The position numbers and the translations under genes are program-made. Shown in pieces: positions 32,952 through 44,237 of a stretch of 64,000 bases of DNA. This DNA is from Nonomuraea maritima. Its GTDB lineage: Bacteria; Actinomycetota; Actinomycetes; Streptosporangiales; Streptosporangiaceae. The first letter of the stretch is position 1. Each line of letters opens with the position of its first letter. The notes beneath the pieces are model-generated. The model was not told where the DNA came from and made no database searches. It saw only the letters and a list, made by a program, of their open reading frames with translations. Location: NCBI RefSeq assembly GCF_900100395.1, contig NZ_FNFB01000002.1, forward strand, positions 433,074 to 497,073. Direction: 5' to 3'.

Positions 32952-33607
32952 TATCGCGGCCGGTTCGACAGGCGGGTGAGCGCCTTCGCGCCGAGGCTGC
33001 TGCGGATGTGCCGGCTCATGACCTCGGCGGCCAAGGCGCCGTCTCCGGCGACGACCGCGTCCAGGATCGCCTCGTGCTCGGCAGCCGTCTCGTCGCGCTG
33101 CGCCTGGTCGCGCCGCTCCTTCAGGCCGACCAGGCGGTAGCGGTCGGCCTTGTCCCAGAGCCCGTCGAGAGTCCCGATCAGCAACTCGTTGTGCGAGGCC
33201 AGGTAGATCGCGCGATGGAACCTGCGGTGCGTCACCAGGTCGACCACCTCGGGCCGGTCGGACAGCGGCTCCAGTTCGGCGAACGCGGCACGCATGGCGG
33301 CGATGTCGGCGGTGGCGCGCCGCTCGGCGGCCAGCGAGGCGGCGATCGGGTCGAGCGCGCGGCGCATCTCCAGCAGGTCGCGGGCCTCCTCGGCCGACAG
33401 GTCCGTCACCCGCGCGTCGCGGTGGGCGTCGAGCTCGACGAGCCCCTCCGACTTGAGCCGGCGCAGCGCCTCGCGCAGCGGGGTGGTGCTGATGCCGAGG
33501 TCGCGGGCCAGCATCGCCTGGTTGAGCACCGTGCCGGGGCCGTACTCGTGGGAGAGGATGCGGTTGCGCAGCGCTTCGTAGGCGAAGTCGCCCTTGGTGG
33601 AGTACAT
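32951..33607 (-). CDS. GntR family (FCD) transcriptional regulator
   Basis: This 218-residue regulator has an N-terminal winged helix (FAYEALRNRILSHEYGPGTV and a second helix with DLGISTTPLREALRRL). A C-terminal FCD helical ligand domain follows, with three metal-binding-type His/Asp positions in DLVTHRRFHRAIY and EHEAIL. FCD-GntR proteins sense carboxylates. A palindrome, AGGTTATAACCT, recurs upstream of this operon and in the nearby acn/aminotransferase intergenic region, making it the probable operator. It is the first gene of the operon with the SGNH and GGT genes. Confidence 0.92.
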   Translation of the reverse strand: MYSTKGDFAYEALRNRILSHEYGPGTVLNQAMLARDLGISTTPLREALRRLKSEGLVELDAHRDARVTDLSAEEARDLLEMRRALDPIAASLAAERRATADIAAMRAAFAELEPLSDRPEVVDLVTHRRFHRAIYLASHNELLIGTLDGLWDKADRYRLVGLKERRDQAQRDETAAEHEAILDAVVAGDGALAAEVMSRHIRSSLGAKALTRLSNRPR

Positions 33608-33708
33608 GTCAGGGGTCCCGTTCGTCGCTGAGCCTGCCGGTCGAACCGGGTGCCGACGCCGTACCCGGCGAGGCGGCGCCGGTATCCGCTCGGCGGCTGG
33701 GCCGATAC

Positions 33709-33718
33709 AGGCTATAAC

Positions 33719-33720
<2 letters not shown>
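33709..33720. promoter_or_regulatory. GntR operator upstream of gntR (AGGCTATAACCT)
   Basis: This site differs by one base from the perfect palindrome AGGTTATAACCT at 36416 and 36443. It overlaps the stop codon of the aconitase gene and a possible -10 (TATAGC) for the gntR operon on the minus strand. Autoregulation is the likely meaning. Confidence 0.6.
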
Positions 33721-36382
<2,662 letters not shown>

Positions 36383-36415
36383 AGGGACATCTCCTCAGGG
36401 TGAGACCGAGACGCA

Positions 36416-36427
36416 AGGTTATAACCT
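36416..36427. promoter_or_regulatory. GntR operator AGGTTATAACCT (acn side)
   Basis: A perfect 12-bp palindrome about 34 bp upstream of the aconitase start. A second identical copy sits 27 bp away (36443-36454). The spacing, about two and a half turns, suits a pair controlling the divergent acn and aminotransferase promoters. Confidence 0.75.
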
Positions 36428-36442
36428 AACTGGTATCGAACA

Positions 36443-36454
36443 AGGTTATAACCT
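36443..36454. promoter_or_regulatory. GntR operator AGGTTATAACCT (aminotransferase side)
   Basis: A perfect palindrome whose TATAAC core (36447-36452) is itself a -10 box. The ATG of the aminotransferase follows after nine bases, so the transcript is probably leaderless and would be blocked when the site is occupied. Confidence 0.75.
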
Positions 36455-36461
36455 GTCCGGC

Positions 36462-37688
36462 ATGATCCTCGCGTCCAGTACCAACACCTTGACCGACGAC
36501 CTGATCGCACTCGACGAACGATGGAGCACGCACAACTACCACCCCCTGCCGGTCGTGATCGCCGAGGCGGAGGGGGCGTGGGTCACCGGCGTCGACGGCG
36601 CCCGCTACCTCGACCTGCTGTCCGGTTACTCCGCGCTCAACTTCGGCCACCGGCACCCCGTGCTGGTGGCCGCCGCGACCGAGCAACTCGGCCGCGTCAC
36701 CCTCACCTCGCGCGCTTTCCACCACGATCTGTTCGGCCTGTTCTGCCGGGAACTCGCCGAGCTGACGGGCACCGAGATGGTGCTGCCGATGAACTCCGGC
36801 GCCGAGGCCGTCGAGTCGGCGATCAAGGTAGCCCGCAAGTGGGCCTACCGCGTCAAGGGCATCCCGGACGGCACCGGCGAGATCGTGGTCGCTGCGTCCG
36901 GCTTCCACGGCCGCACCACCACGATCGTCTCGTTCTCGACCGACGAGACCGCGCGGGCAGACTTCGGGCCGTTCACGCCGGGCTTCGTCGTGGTGCCGTA
37001 CGGCGATGCGGGCGCGCTCGCCGGTGCGATCACCGAGCGTACGGCGGCTGTCCTGCTGGAGCCCGTCCAGGGGGAGGCGGGCGTGATCGTGCCTCCGCCG
37101 GGCTACCTCGCCGAGGCCCGCAGGCTCTGTGACGAGGCGGGCGCGTTGCTGATCGCCGACGAGATCCAGTCGGGGCTCGCGCGTACGGGAGACGTGTTCG
37201 CCCTCGACCACGAGGGTGTCCGGGCCGACCTCTACACGCTCGGCAAGGCGCTCGGCGGCGGCATCGTGCCGGTGTCGGCGGTCGTGGGCCGGGCCGACGT
37301 CCTGGGCGTGCTGCGTCCGGGCGAGCACGGCTCGACCTTCGGCGGCAACCCGCTGGCGTGCGCCGTCGGACGCGCGGTGGTCCGGCTGCTGGCGAGCGGC
37401 GAGTACCAGGAGCGTTCCGCCACGCTCGGGGCGCGCCTGCACGGACGGCTCGCGACGCTCGTCGGCCACGGCGTCGAGGCGGTCCGCGGACGGGGGTTGT
37501 GGGCGGGTGTCGACCTCGCGCCGGGCGGGCTCGGCGGCAGGCAGGCCGCCGAGGCGCTCATGACTCGTGGAGTCCTGTGCAAGGAGACCCACGGCCACAC
37601 CCTGCGCATCGCCCCGCCCCTGGTCATCAGCGAACCCGACCTCGACCACGCCCTTGACGCCATCGAGGAGGTCGTCCGCCCGGCGTGA
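36462..37688 (+). CDS. Ornithine-type class III aminotransferase
   Basis: This is a 408-residue PLP enzyme. It has the ornithine-aminotransferase-like opening (THNYHPLPVVIAEAEG, YLDLLSGYSALNFGHRHP), the NSGAEAVESAIKVARKW cofactor-site segment, FHGRTT, and the Lys-bearing TLGKALGGGIVPVSAV loop. ADEIQSGLARTG and GSTFGGNPLACAV are also canonical. It should transfer the delta-amino group of ornithine or a related diamine to a keto acid, giving a semialdehyde. Context with the GntR-controlled aconitase and, one regulon over, a semialdehyde dehydrogenase supports that chemistry. Specificity is not proven. Confidence 0.9.
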   Translation: MILASSTNTLTDDLIALDERWSTHNYHPLPVVIAEAEGAWVTGVDGARYLDLLSGYSALNFGHRHPVLVAAATEQLGRVTLTSRAFHHDLFGLFCRELAELTGTEMVLPMNSGAEAVESAIKVARKWAYRVKGIPDGTGEIVVAASGFHGRTTTIVSFSTDETARADFGPFTPGFVVVPYGDAGALAGAITERTAAVLLEPVQGEAGVIVPPPGYLAEARRLCDEAGALLIADEIQSGLARTGDVFALDHEGVRADLYTLGKALGGGIVPVSAVVGRADVLGVLRPGEHGSTFGGNPLACAVGRAVVRLLASGEYQERSATLGARLHGRLATLVGHGVEAVRGRGLWAGVDLAPGGLGGRQAAEALMTRGVLCKETHGHTLRIAPPLVISEPDLDHALDAIEEVVRPA

Positions 37689-37750
37689 CGGCGCGACCGA
37701 CGTGCGCGACCGGAGCTTGACCGGGCGCGCGCGTCAGGACGGCGCGGGGG

Positions 37751-38674
37751 TCACGACGAAGTTCCTTGTTCTGGGTCGCGGGGGCGGCGGGGTGTGCGCC
37801 TGCGTGGTTCCGGCGTCAGTGACGTGCGCAGCGAGTTGAGGAGTTCGGAGGTGTTGGTGGCGCGGTCGCGGTCGCGCGCGGCGACGCCGAGCAGCAGGCA
37901 GTCGGTGAGCAGCAGGGCACTGAGCCCTTCGCCGGTGTAACCGGCCCCGGAGTGCACGGCGGTCAGGCTGAGCGTCACGCGGTCGGCGAGGATCGGCAGC
38001 AACGAGTCGGTGAACAGCAGCACCCGGGCGCCCACCGCCTGCGCGTGGTCGAGCAGGATGAACACGTCGTTGAACAGGCGGCCGGGCACGTACAGGACCA
38101 TGACGTCCGACTCCTGCAGGCCGAGCAGGTCGTCGGCCAGCCGGAACCCGGTGCTGTTGACCAGCCGGGCCTGGCGGCCCAGGCGGCGCAGCCGCAGCGT
38201 CAGGTAGTGCGCGCACATCTCCGACGGCCCGAGGCCGAAGCTGACGATCTCGCGTGCGCCCACGAGCAGGTCGACGGCCGCGACGAGGTCCTCCTCGGTG
38301 ATGAGCCGGCGGGTCTCCAGCATGCGCTCGCCCGCCTCGGTGAAGACGTGGTCGATCAGCGACTCGATCTCCTGGCCCGCCTTGTCGATCCGGCTGCGCA
38401 GCCGGGCCGAGGGCCGGGTGCCGCCGATCGCCTGCCGGCTCGCCTCGCGTTTGAGCTCGGGCAGGCCCGAGTAGCCGAGCGCCTTGGCGGTGCGGATCAC
38501 GGTCGCGTCACTGGTGCCGGTGGCCGCGCCGATCTCGCCCGAGGTCGCGAAGATGATCTCGTGCGCGTGGTCGCGGAGATACTCGGCGACCCGCCTTTCC
38601 GCGGGTGGCAATTCGTCCAGCTTGCTGGCGATCAGCTCGCGCAGCGGGTTGTCTTCGGGCCGATGGAGGCTCAC
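37751..38674 (-). CDS. MurR/RpiR family transcriptional regulator
   Basis: This 307-residue regulator has an N-terminal RpiR winged helix (LPPAERRVAEYLRDHAHE and ATGTSDATVIRTAKALGY). A C-terminal SIS sugar-isomerase-fold sensor follows, with SFGLGPSEMCAHY, DVMVLYVPGRLFND and TGEGLSALLLTD. The start is GTG 38674. Upstream, two GTAGTT-type inverted repeats lie between it and the divergent ABC importer operon, so it probably controls that operon and itself. SIS sensors usually bind phosphosugars, but many actinobacterial members regulate other catabolic operons. Confidence 0.9.
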   Translation of the reverse strand: MSLHRPEDNPLRELIASKLDELPPAERRVAEYLRDHAHEIIFATSGEIGAATGTSDATVIRTAKALGYSGLPELKREASRQAIGGTRPSARLRSRIDKAGQEIESLIDHVFTEAGERMLETRRLITEEDLVAAVDLLVGAREIVSFGLGPSEMCAHYLTLRLRRLGRQARLVNSTGFRLADDLLGLQESDVMVLYVPGRLFNDVFILLDHAQAVGARVLLFTDSLLPILADRVTLSLTAVHSGAGYTGEGLSALLLTDCLLLGVAARDRDRATNTSELLNSLRTSLTPEPRRRTPRRPRDPEQGTSS

Positions 38675-38717
38675 GGCAGGGGGTTGACTTTCTTCTCGTA
38701 ATGACTAATCTCGCACC

Positions 38718-38731
38718 GTAGTTGCCACTAC
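38718..38731. promoter_or_regulatory. RpiR-type operator 1 (GTAGTTGCCACTAC)
   Basis: An inverted repeat GTAGT...ACTAC lies 44 bp upstream of the rpiR start. Together with the next site it forms a 28-bp-spaced pair in the 405-bp intergenic region before the ABC transporter operon. Confidence 0.55.
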
Positions 38732-38745
38732 AAAACCCGTCAATC

Positions 38746-38759
38746 GTAGTTTCGGCTAC
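38746..38759. promoter_or_regulatory. RpiR-type operator 2 (GTAGTTTCGGCTAC)
   Basis: The second GTAGT...CTAC inverted repeat, offset 28 bp from the first. An additional partial copy (GCTTCGGCTAC, 38761-38771) follows at once. The rest of the intergenic stretch to 39079 is C/T-rich leader sequence where I see no further gene. Confidence 0.55.
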
Positions 38760-39079
38760 AGCTTCGGCTACGGCGCGCAGTCCTGGGGGTGAATATCCCT
38801 AACACAGTACAGAGCTGACGAACCACCGATCCGGCGTCCGACACGCGCCGGTCGCGACCCGGCGTCCCGGCCGCCTACCACTGGGCTCCCTCCACCTTCC
38901 CGCGGACCGCGCCCTCAGCGATGGCTCCCCCTTCCCCACGCTGAGCGGCCTCCCCTTTCCAGCCTCTCCGGCTCACCACGGCGACTCCCCTGTAACCACG
39001 ACGACAACCTCACGCCATGGTGCCTGCACGTGGGCCAGGCGGTGACCGTACTTCCCCCCTAGACCCCTGGGAACCGTCA

Positions 39080-40735
39080 ATGACAAAGCAGCGACTTTCC
39101 CGCCGGCTCGCAGCCGGCACGGCCACATGCGCCACGTTCGTGCTCGTCGCCGGGTGCGGCGGCTCGGCCGCCTCGCCGTCCCAGGCCGCCGAGCAGGCCA
39201 GGCAGAAGGTGCAGCTGGTCGACAGCACGCCCGCTGCCACCGGCCCGCTCGACAAGGCCACATGGTTCATGCCCAAGGAACCCGCCACCCTCGACCTCGA
39301 CAACGACGCCGCGGGCGCCACCACCGACACGGTCATGAGCAACATCTGCGAACGCCTCGTCCAGGTGCAGCCGGACCTGACCGTCAAGCCGTGGCTCGCC
39401 GAGAAGTACGAATGGAAGACGCCGGAGACGGTCGTGTTCACCATCCGCAAGGGCGTCCGGTTCCACAGCGGCAACGAGATGACCGCCGACGATGTCGTGT
39501 GGAGCATGAACCGGCACGCCGCCGACGGCGCCAACGAGTCCGACGAGTACGAGAACGTCAGCAAGGTGGAGAAGACCGGGCCCGACGAGGTGACGGTCAC
39601 CATGAAGCAGTCCGACGCCGTGTTCATGAAGGCGCTCGCCGGAACGGGCGGCGTCGTCCTCGAGCGCAAGGCGGTCGAGGACCAGGGCGACGCGTTCGGC
39701 ACTCCAAGCGGCGACGACGCGTGCACCGGACCGATGGAGCTGAAGGCGTGGGACTCGGGCCGGCAGATCGTGCTGACGAAGGCCGCGAACTACTGGAACC
39801 AGGAACGCGCCGCGAAGACCGGCGAGCTCACCATCCGATGGGCGGACGACGACGCGGTCGTCAACTCCCTGCTCACCGGCGAGGCCGACGGTGCGTACCT
39901 GGAGAACATCGCGTCGGCGACCCGGCTGGCCGGCGGCCCGAACACCACCGTCAGCCAAGGCCCCGACACCCGGGTCTGGAGTTCGATGGTGACTGAGCGG
40001 GGCGGTCTCGCCGACGTGCGGCTACGCAAGGCGCTGTCGCTCGCGCTCGACCGCGACGGCGTCTCCCGGGCCGCGCTCGCCGGTCTCGGAGTGCCGGCCG
40101 CCGAGCCGGTGGGCCCGGGAGCTTGGGGGTACGAGGCGGACAAGTTCCGCGCGGCGTCGGAGAAGCTGGCCGCCGGGGCGCCGGCCAAGCCCACCCCGGA
40201 GAACATCGAGGCGGCCAAGAAGCTCGTCGCGGAGGCCGGCGCCACCCAGCAGATCGTGGTCGCCAGCGACGGAACGACGGGACGCGACGTGATCGCCAAC
40301 GCGGTGGTGGACGCCGCGAGGAAGATCGGCCTCGACGCCCGGATCATCCAGATCCCGCCGCAGCAGTACGGCGACTACTACAGCGACGCGGAGTTCAGGA
40401 AGCAGGCCGACCTGTTCACCGACGACTACTTCATCTCGAAGAACGACCCGGTCGGCTTCTACAAGAACGGCGCCTCGGACGCGACTGTCCAGTGGGTGCT
40501 CAAGGACCCCGAGTACGACGCGCTCGTCAAGCAGGCCAAGGCCGAACTGGACGACGCCAAGCGCGCCGACCTCGCCATCGACCTGGCCCAGCGGTGGGCG
40601 GACGCCATGCCATGGCTGTCGGTCGTGCAGAGCCCGACCACCGTCGTCCTCGCGGGTGAGGTGACCGGGGTTCCGGCGTCGGGCGCCTTCCGCAACTACC
40701 CGTGGGCGGCCGACCTCGGGGCGAAGGGCAAGTAG
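39080..40735 (+). CDS. Peptide/opine-type ABC transporter substrate-binding lipoprotein
   Basis: This 551-residue family-5 solute-binding protein has a lipoprotein signal: RRLAAGTATCATFVLVAG then Cys26 of the lipobox. Typical SBP_bac_5 segments are LVQVQPDLTVKPWLAEKYEW, TIRKGVRFHSGNEMTADDVV and RKALSLALDRDG. It captures a small peptide, amide or similar solute at the outer membrane face. It is the first gene of a nine-gene operon with two permeases and two ATPases. The ligand is unknown. Confidence 0.92.
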   Translation: MTKQRLSRRLAAGTATCATFVLVAGCGGSAASPSQAAEQARQKVQLVDSTPAATGPLDKATWFMPKEPATLDLDNDAAGATTDTVMSNICERLVQVQPDLTVKPWLAEKYEWKTPETVVFTIRKGVRFHSGNEMTADDVVWSMNRHAADGANESDEYENVSKVEKTGPDEVTVTMKQSDAVFMKALAGTGGVVLERKAVEDQGDAFGTPSGDDACTGPMELKAWDSGRQIVLTKAANYWNQERAAKTGELTIRWADDDAVVNSLLTGEADGAYLENIASATRLAGGPNTTVSQGPDTRVWSSMVTERGGLADVRLRKALSLALDRDGVSRAALAGLGVPAAEPVGPGAWGYEADKFRAASEKLAAGAPAKPTPENIEAAKKLVAEAGATQQIVVASDGTTGRDVIANAVVDAARKIGLDARIIQIPPQQYGDYYSDAEFRKQADLFTDDYFISKNDPVGFYKNGASDATVQWVLKDPEYDALVKQAKAELDDAKRADLAIDLAQRWADAMPWLSVVQSPTTVVLAGEVTGVPASGAFRNYPWAADLGAKGK

Positions 40736-40737
40736 GC

Positions 40738-41691
40738 ATGACGGCGCTACTCCTGCGACGGCTCGGCGCGATGGTTCTCACCCTGGCCATCAGTTCGTTC
40801 GTCATCTTCGTGGCCATCTACGCGGCGCCGGGCGACCCGGTGACGTTCCTGATCGGCAACCCCGAGAACATCACGCCGGAACGGATCGCCGCGGTACGCG
40901 CCGAGTACCACCTCGACCAGCCGCTGTTCGTGCAGTACGCGCTGTGGGCGCAGGGCGTACTGCACGGCGACCTGGGCACGTCCTTCTACTACCAGCAGCC
41001 GGTGTCGGAACTGCTGTCGTCGCGGCTACCGGTGACCCTGACGCTCGTCGCCATGGCCTCGGTGCTGTTCGTCGTCCTCGGCGTCTCGCTCGGCGTCGCC
41101 TCCGCGCTGAGCAGGGGCGGCCGGGTCGACTCGGTGATCACGGGCGGCACCACGTTCGTGAACTCCGTCCCCAACTTCGTGGTGGCGCTGGGCCTCGTGT
41201 CGGTGTTCGCGGTCGAACTGCGCTGGTTCCCGGTGGCCGGTGAGGGCACCGGGTTCGCCGGCAGGCTGCAGCACCTGGCGTTGCCCGCTGTCGCGCTGGC
41301 ACTCGGGTCACTCGCACTCATCAGCCGGGTGACCAGGCAGACCATGGTCGAGCAGCAGACGCTCGACCATGTCGAGGCAGCACGCAGCTACGGGCTCGGC
41401 ACCTGGTCGATCGTGACCCGGCACGTCCTGCGCAATTCGCTCGGGCCCGTCGTCACGATGTGCGGGCTGACGCTGGCAGGCATGCTCGCCGGCACCACGG
41501 TGATCGAGAGCGTGTTCGGCCTCGCCGGGGTCGGCAGCCTGCTGGTCGAGTCGATCAACACCCATGACTTCGCCGTGGTGCAGGCGATCCTGCTCTACAT
41601 GGTGCTCGCGTACATGGTCGTCACGATCCTTGTCGACCTGATCTATCCGCTCCTCGACGCGCGCACCCTTGTAAGGAGTGATCGAGCGTGA
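40738..41691 (+). CDS. ABC transporter permease (DppB-like)
   Basis: This 317-residue protein starts 2 bp after the binding-protein stop. It has about six helices. The family features are the N-terminal LLRRLGAMVLTLAISSFVIF, the conserved DHVEAARSYGLGTWSIVTRHVLRNSLGPVV coupling loop (EAA motif) and the SVFGLAGVGSLLVESINTHD signature. It forms the membrane channel with the next gene product. A GTGA overlap couples it to the next permease. Confidence 0.94.
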   Translation: MTALLLRRLGAMVLTLAISSFVIFVAIYAAPGDPVTFLIGNPENITPERIAAVRAEYHLDQPLFVQYALWAQGVLHGDLGTSFYYQQPVSELLSSRLPVTLTLVAMASVLFVVLGVSLGVASALSRGGRVDSVITGGTTFVNSVPNFVVALGLVSVFAVELRWFPVAGEGTGFAGRLQHLALPAVALALGSLALISRVTRQTMVEQQTLDHVEAARSYGLGTWSIVTRHVLRNSLGPVVTMCGLTLAGMLAGTTVIESVFGLAGVGSLLVESINTHDFAVVQAILLYMVLAYMVVTILVDLIYPLLDARTLVRSDRA

Positions 41692-42551
41692 CGATCGACA
41701 CTTTCGGGGCACAGGTTGCCTCCGCGCCGGCCGTCCGGCGGAGGCGCCGCTCCCCCTGGACGTTCCGGCTCTGCGTAGCGATCCTCGGCGTCGCCGTGGC
41801 GGCGGCGGTGTTCGCGCCGCTCGTCGCCCCCTACGCCCCCGACTCCACGGACTTCTCCGCCATCTGGGCGCCGCCCGGACCGGCGCACTGGCTCGGCACC
41901 GACCAGCTCGGCCGCGACATCCTGTCCCGGCTGATCCACGGCGCGCGGCCCAGCCTGCTCGGGGCCATCGCGCTGCTCGCCTTCGCCACCGCGCTGGGCG
42001 TGCTCATCGGAGTGGTCGCCGCGTGGCGGCGCGGCTGGGTGGACACCGTGCTGGCCCGGCTCACCGACGTCATGTTCGCCTTCCCCGGCCTGCTCTTCGT
42101 GGTGCTCATCATCGCGGTGTTCGACCGCGGGCCCGCGACGGCGGTCATCGGCATGGGGCTGGCATTCGCACCGCTGATCGCCAAGTTCACCCGGGCGATC
42201 GCGCTGGAGGAGCTGGCGCGGCCGTACGTCGACGCCTACCGCCTGCAGGGCGTCGGCGGCGTCCAGCTGGTCGCCAGGTATCTTCTGCCCAACCTGATGC
42301 CGACGCTCGTCGGATACCTCGTGGTGCTGTTCGGCGAGGGGCTGATGAGCCTGGCCGCGCTGAACTTCCTCGGATTCGGGTCGCAGCCGCCGAGCTCAGA
42401 GTGGGGCCTGATGGTGCAGGAGGGCCGCGCCGGCGTGATCCAGGGATTCCTGGGGCCCGCCCTCATCCCGGGACTCACCATCGCGGTCGTCGTCGTCGCG
42501 ACGAACGTCGTCGGTGTCCGCCTGTCCGACAAGCTCGCCGTGAGGACGTGA
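41688..42551 (+). CDS. ABC transporter permease (DppC-like)
   Basis: This is a 287-residue permease partner. An extended cytoplasmic N terminus (RRRRRSPWTFRLCVAI) precedes helix 1. The external loop carries the usual HWLGTDQLGRDILSRLIHGAR. The cytoplasmic coupling loop is ELARPYVDAYRLQGVGGVQL, and SLAALNFLGFGSQPPSSEWG is the conserved end of this subfamily. Start GTG 41688 overlaps the stop of the preceding permease. Confidence 0.94.
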   Translation: MTIDTFGAQVASAPAVRRRRRSPWTFRLCVAILGVAVAAAVFAPLVAPYAPDSTDFSAIWAPPGPAHWLGTDQLGRDILSRLIHGARPSLLGAIALLAFATALGVLIGVVAAWRRGWVDTVLARLTDVMFAFPGLLFVVLIIAVFDRGPATAVIGMGLAFAPLIAKFTRAIALEELARPYVDAYRLQGVGGVQLVARYLLPNLMPTLVGYLVVLFGEGLMSLAALNFLGFGSQPPSSEWGLMVQEGRAGVIQGFLGPALIPGLTIAVVVVATNVVGVRLSDKLAVRT

Positions 42552-43369
42552 CGCGCATGCTGCTGGCGATCGAAGACCTCCACCTGTCGGTGCCCTCGCC
42601 CGGAGGCACCCGGCAGATCCTTCGGGGTGTGACCCTCGACGTCTCCGAGGGCGAGACGGTCGGGCTCGTCGGCGAGTCCGGCTCGGGCAAGTCGACGACG
42701 GCGCGGGCGGCGCTGCGGCTGGTGCCCGAACGCGCGTCGCTGTCGGGCGCCGTCTCGGTCTGCGGGCACGACCTGGTCGCGGGCGACCCGGCCGTGGTGC
42801 GGAAGGTCCGCTCGGAACTGGCCGCCATGATCTTCCAGGAGCCGCGGGCCGTGCTCAACCCGGTGCGCCGCATCGGCGACTCGGCCACCGAACGGCTCGT
42901 ACGCGTCCACGACGTCCCCAAGGCGGAGGCGCGCAGACGGGTCGCCGAGCTGTTCGACGAGGTCGGTCTTGCCGACACCGGCCGGCTGCTGCGCGCGTAC
43001 CCGCACCAGCTCTCCGGCGGCATGCTGCAGCGCGTGGTGATCGCCGCGGCTCTCAGCACGGGCCCGCGCCTGCTGCTCGCGGACGAAGCGACGAGCGCGC
43101 TGGACGTGACCACGCAGGCGGAGGTGCTCGCCCTGCTGCGGCGCCTGCAGCGAGAGCGGGAGACGGGGGTTCTGTTCATCACCCACGACCTGCAGCTCGC
43201 GGCCGCCTACTGCGACCGCGTGTACGTGATGCGGGACGGCGCCGTGGTGGAGCACCAGAAGGCGAGCACCATCTTCGTGAACCCGGCGGACCCGTACACG
43301 AAGGCGCTGGCGGAAGCGGTCCCGCGCCTGCCCGAACGGGAGCAGAACACCATGGAGGCGTCCGCATGA
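42548..43369 (+). CDS. ABC transporter ATPase (DppD-like)
   Basis: This is a 273-residue nucleotide-binding subunit. Walker A is GESGSGKSTTAR, the signature is LSGGMLQRVVIA, Walker B is LLLADEATSALD, and the switch His is in FITHDLQL. The C-terminal extension keeps the HPYT-like DPYTKALAEAVP motif. GTG 42548 overlaps the stop of the permease; ATG 42557 is an alternative three codons in. It energises uptake with the next gene. Confidence 0.93.
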   Translation: MTRMLLAIEDLHLSVPSPGGTRQILRGVTLDVSEGETVGLVGESGSGKSTTARAALRLVPERASLSGAVSVCGHDLVAGDPAVVRKVRSELAAMIFQEPRAVLNPVRRIGDSATERLVRVHDVPKAEARRRVAELFDEVGLADTGRLLRAYPHQLSGGMLQRVVIAAALSTGPRLLLADEATSALDVTTQAEVLALLRRLQRERETGVLFITHDLQLAAAYCDRVYVMRDGAVVEHQKASTIFVNPADPYTKALAEAVPRLPEREQNTMEASA

Positions 43370-44199
43370 GCGAGGCGGTACGGGTCAGCGGCCTGACCAA
43401 GACGTACCCGGCGCGGCGCGGCGCGGCCCGCGTGGTCGCCGTCGACGGCGTGAGCTTCCAGCTCGCCCGGGGCGAGTCGCTCGGCGTGGTCGGCGAGTCG
43501 GGCTCCGGCAAGACCACCCTCGCCCGCATGCTGGTGGGCCTCGCCCGCCCGGACGCGGGCACGATCGCGATCGACGGCCGCACCCGGGAACGGAAGGAAC
43601 GCGGCAGGGCCGCGCGGCTGCGCCGGGCCAAGGAGGTCCAGATGGTCTTCCAGGACCCCTACGGTTCGCTGGACCGCCGGATGAGCGTCGAGACGGCGCT
43701 GCGTGACGTGTTGCGCCGGCACCTGCCCGACCCGGCCAAGGACACCGTGCGGGCGCGCATCGCCGAGCTGATGGAGCACGTCGGGCTCGCCGGCAAGCAC
43801 CTCACCTCCCGGCCCCACGAGCTGAGCGGCGGGCAGCGGCAGCGGGTGGCCATCGCCAGGGCGCTGGCCGTCGACCCGGCGGTTCTCGTGCTCGACGAGG
43901 CGGTGTCGGCCCTGGACGTCTCCGTGCAGGCGCAGATCCTGGCGCTGCTCAACAGGATCCGCGCTGAGACCGGGGTGAGCCTCGTGTTCGTCACGCACGA
44001 CCTCGCCGTGGTCAACGAGGTGACCGGCCAGATCCTGGTGATGTACCAGGGTTCGGCCGTCGAGCAGGGCGTCACGGCCGACGTGCTGCGAAGGCCGCGG
44101 CATCCCTACACCGACATGCTGCTGTCGTCCGCACCGGGCCCCGACTGGCAACCGGAGCGTGTCGCCGAGCTGCGGGCCGCCTTCGCGGGCACGCCGTGA
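43366..44199 (+). CDS. ABC transporter ATPase (DppF-like)
   Basis: This is the 277-residue second ATPase of the importer. It has Walker A GESGSGKTTLARML, the Q-loop MVFQDPYGSLDRRM typical of the OppF/DppF branch, signature LSGGQRQRVAIARAL, Walker B VLVLDEAVSALD and switch FVTHDLA. The ATG overlaps the previous stop (ATGA). The importer is therefore complete: one binding protein, two permeases and two ATPases. Confidence 0.94.
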   Translation: MSEAVRVSGLTKTYPARRGAARVVAVDGVSFQLARGESLGVVGESGSGKTTLARMLVGLARPDAGTIAIDGRTRERKERGRAARLRRAKEVQMVFQDPYGSLDRRMSVETALRDVLRRHLPDPAKDTVRARIAELMEHVGLAGKHLTSRPHELSGGQRQRVAIARALAVDPAVLVLDEAVSALDVSVQAQILALLNRIRAETGVSLVFVTHDLAVVNEVTGQILVMYQGSAVEQGVTADVLRRPRHPYTDMLLSSAPGPDWQPERVAELRAAFAGTP

Positions 44200-44237
44200 C
44201 GATGCCCTCGATCCCCCACCACAGGAGCTGACAACAG

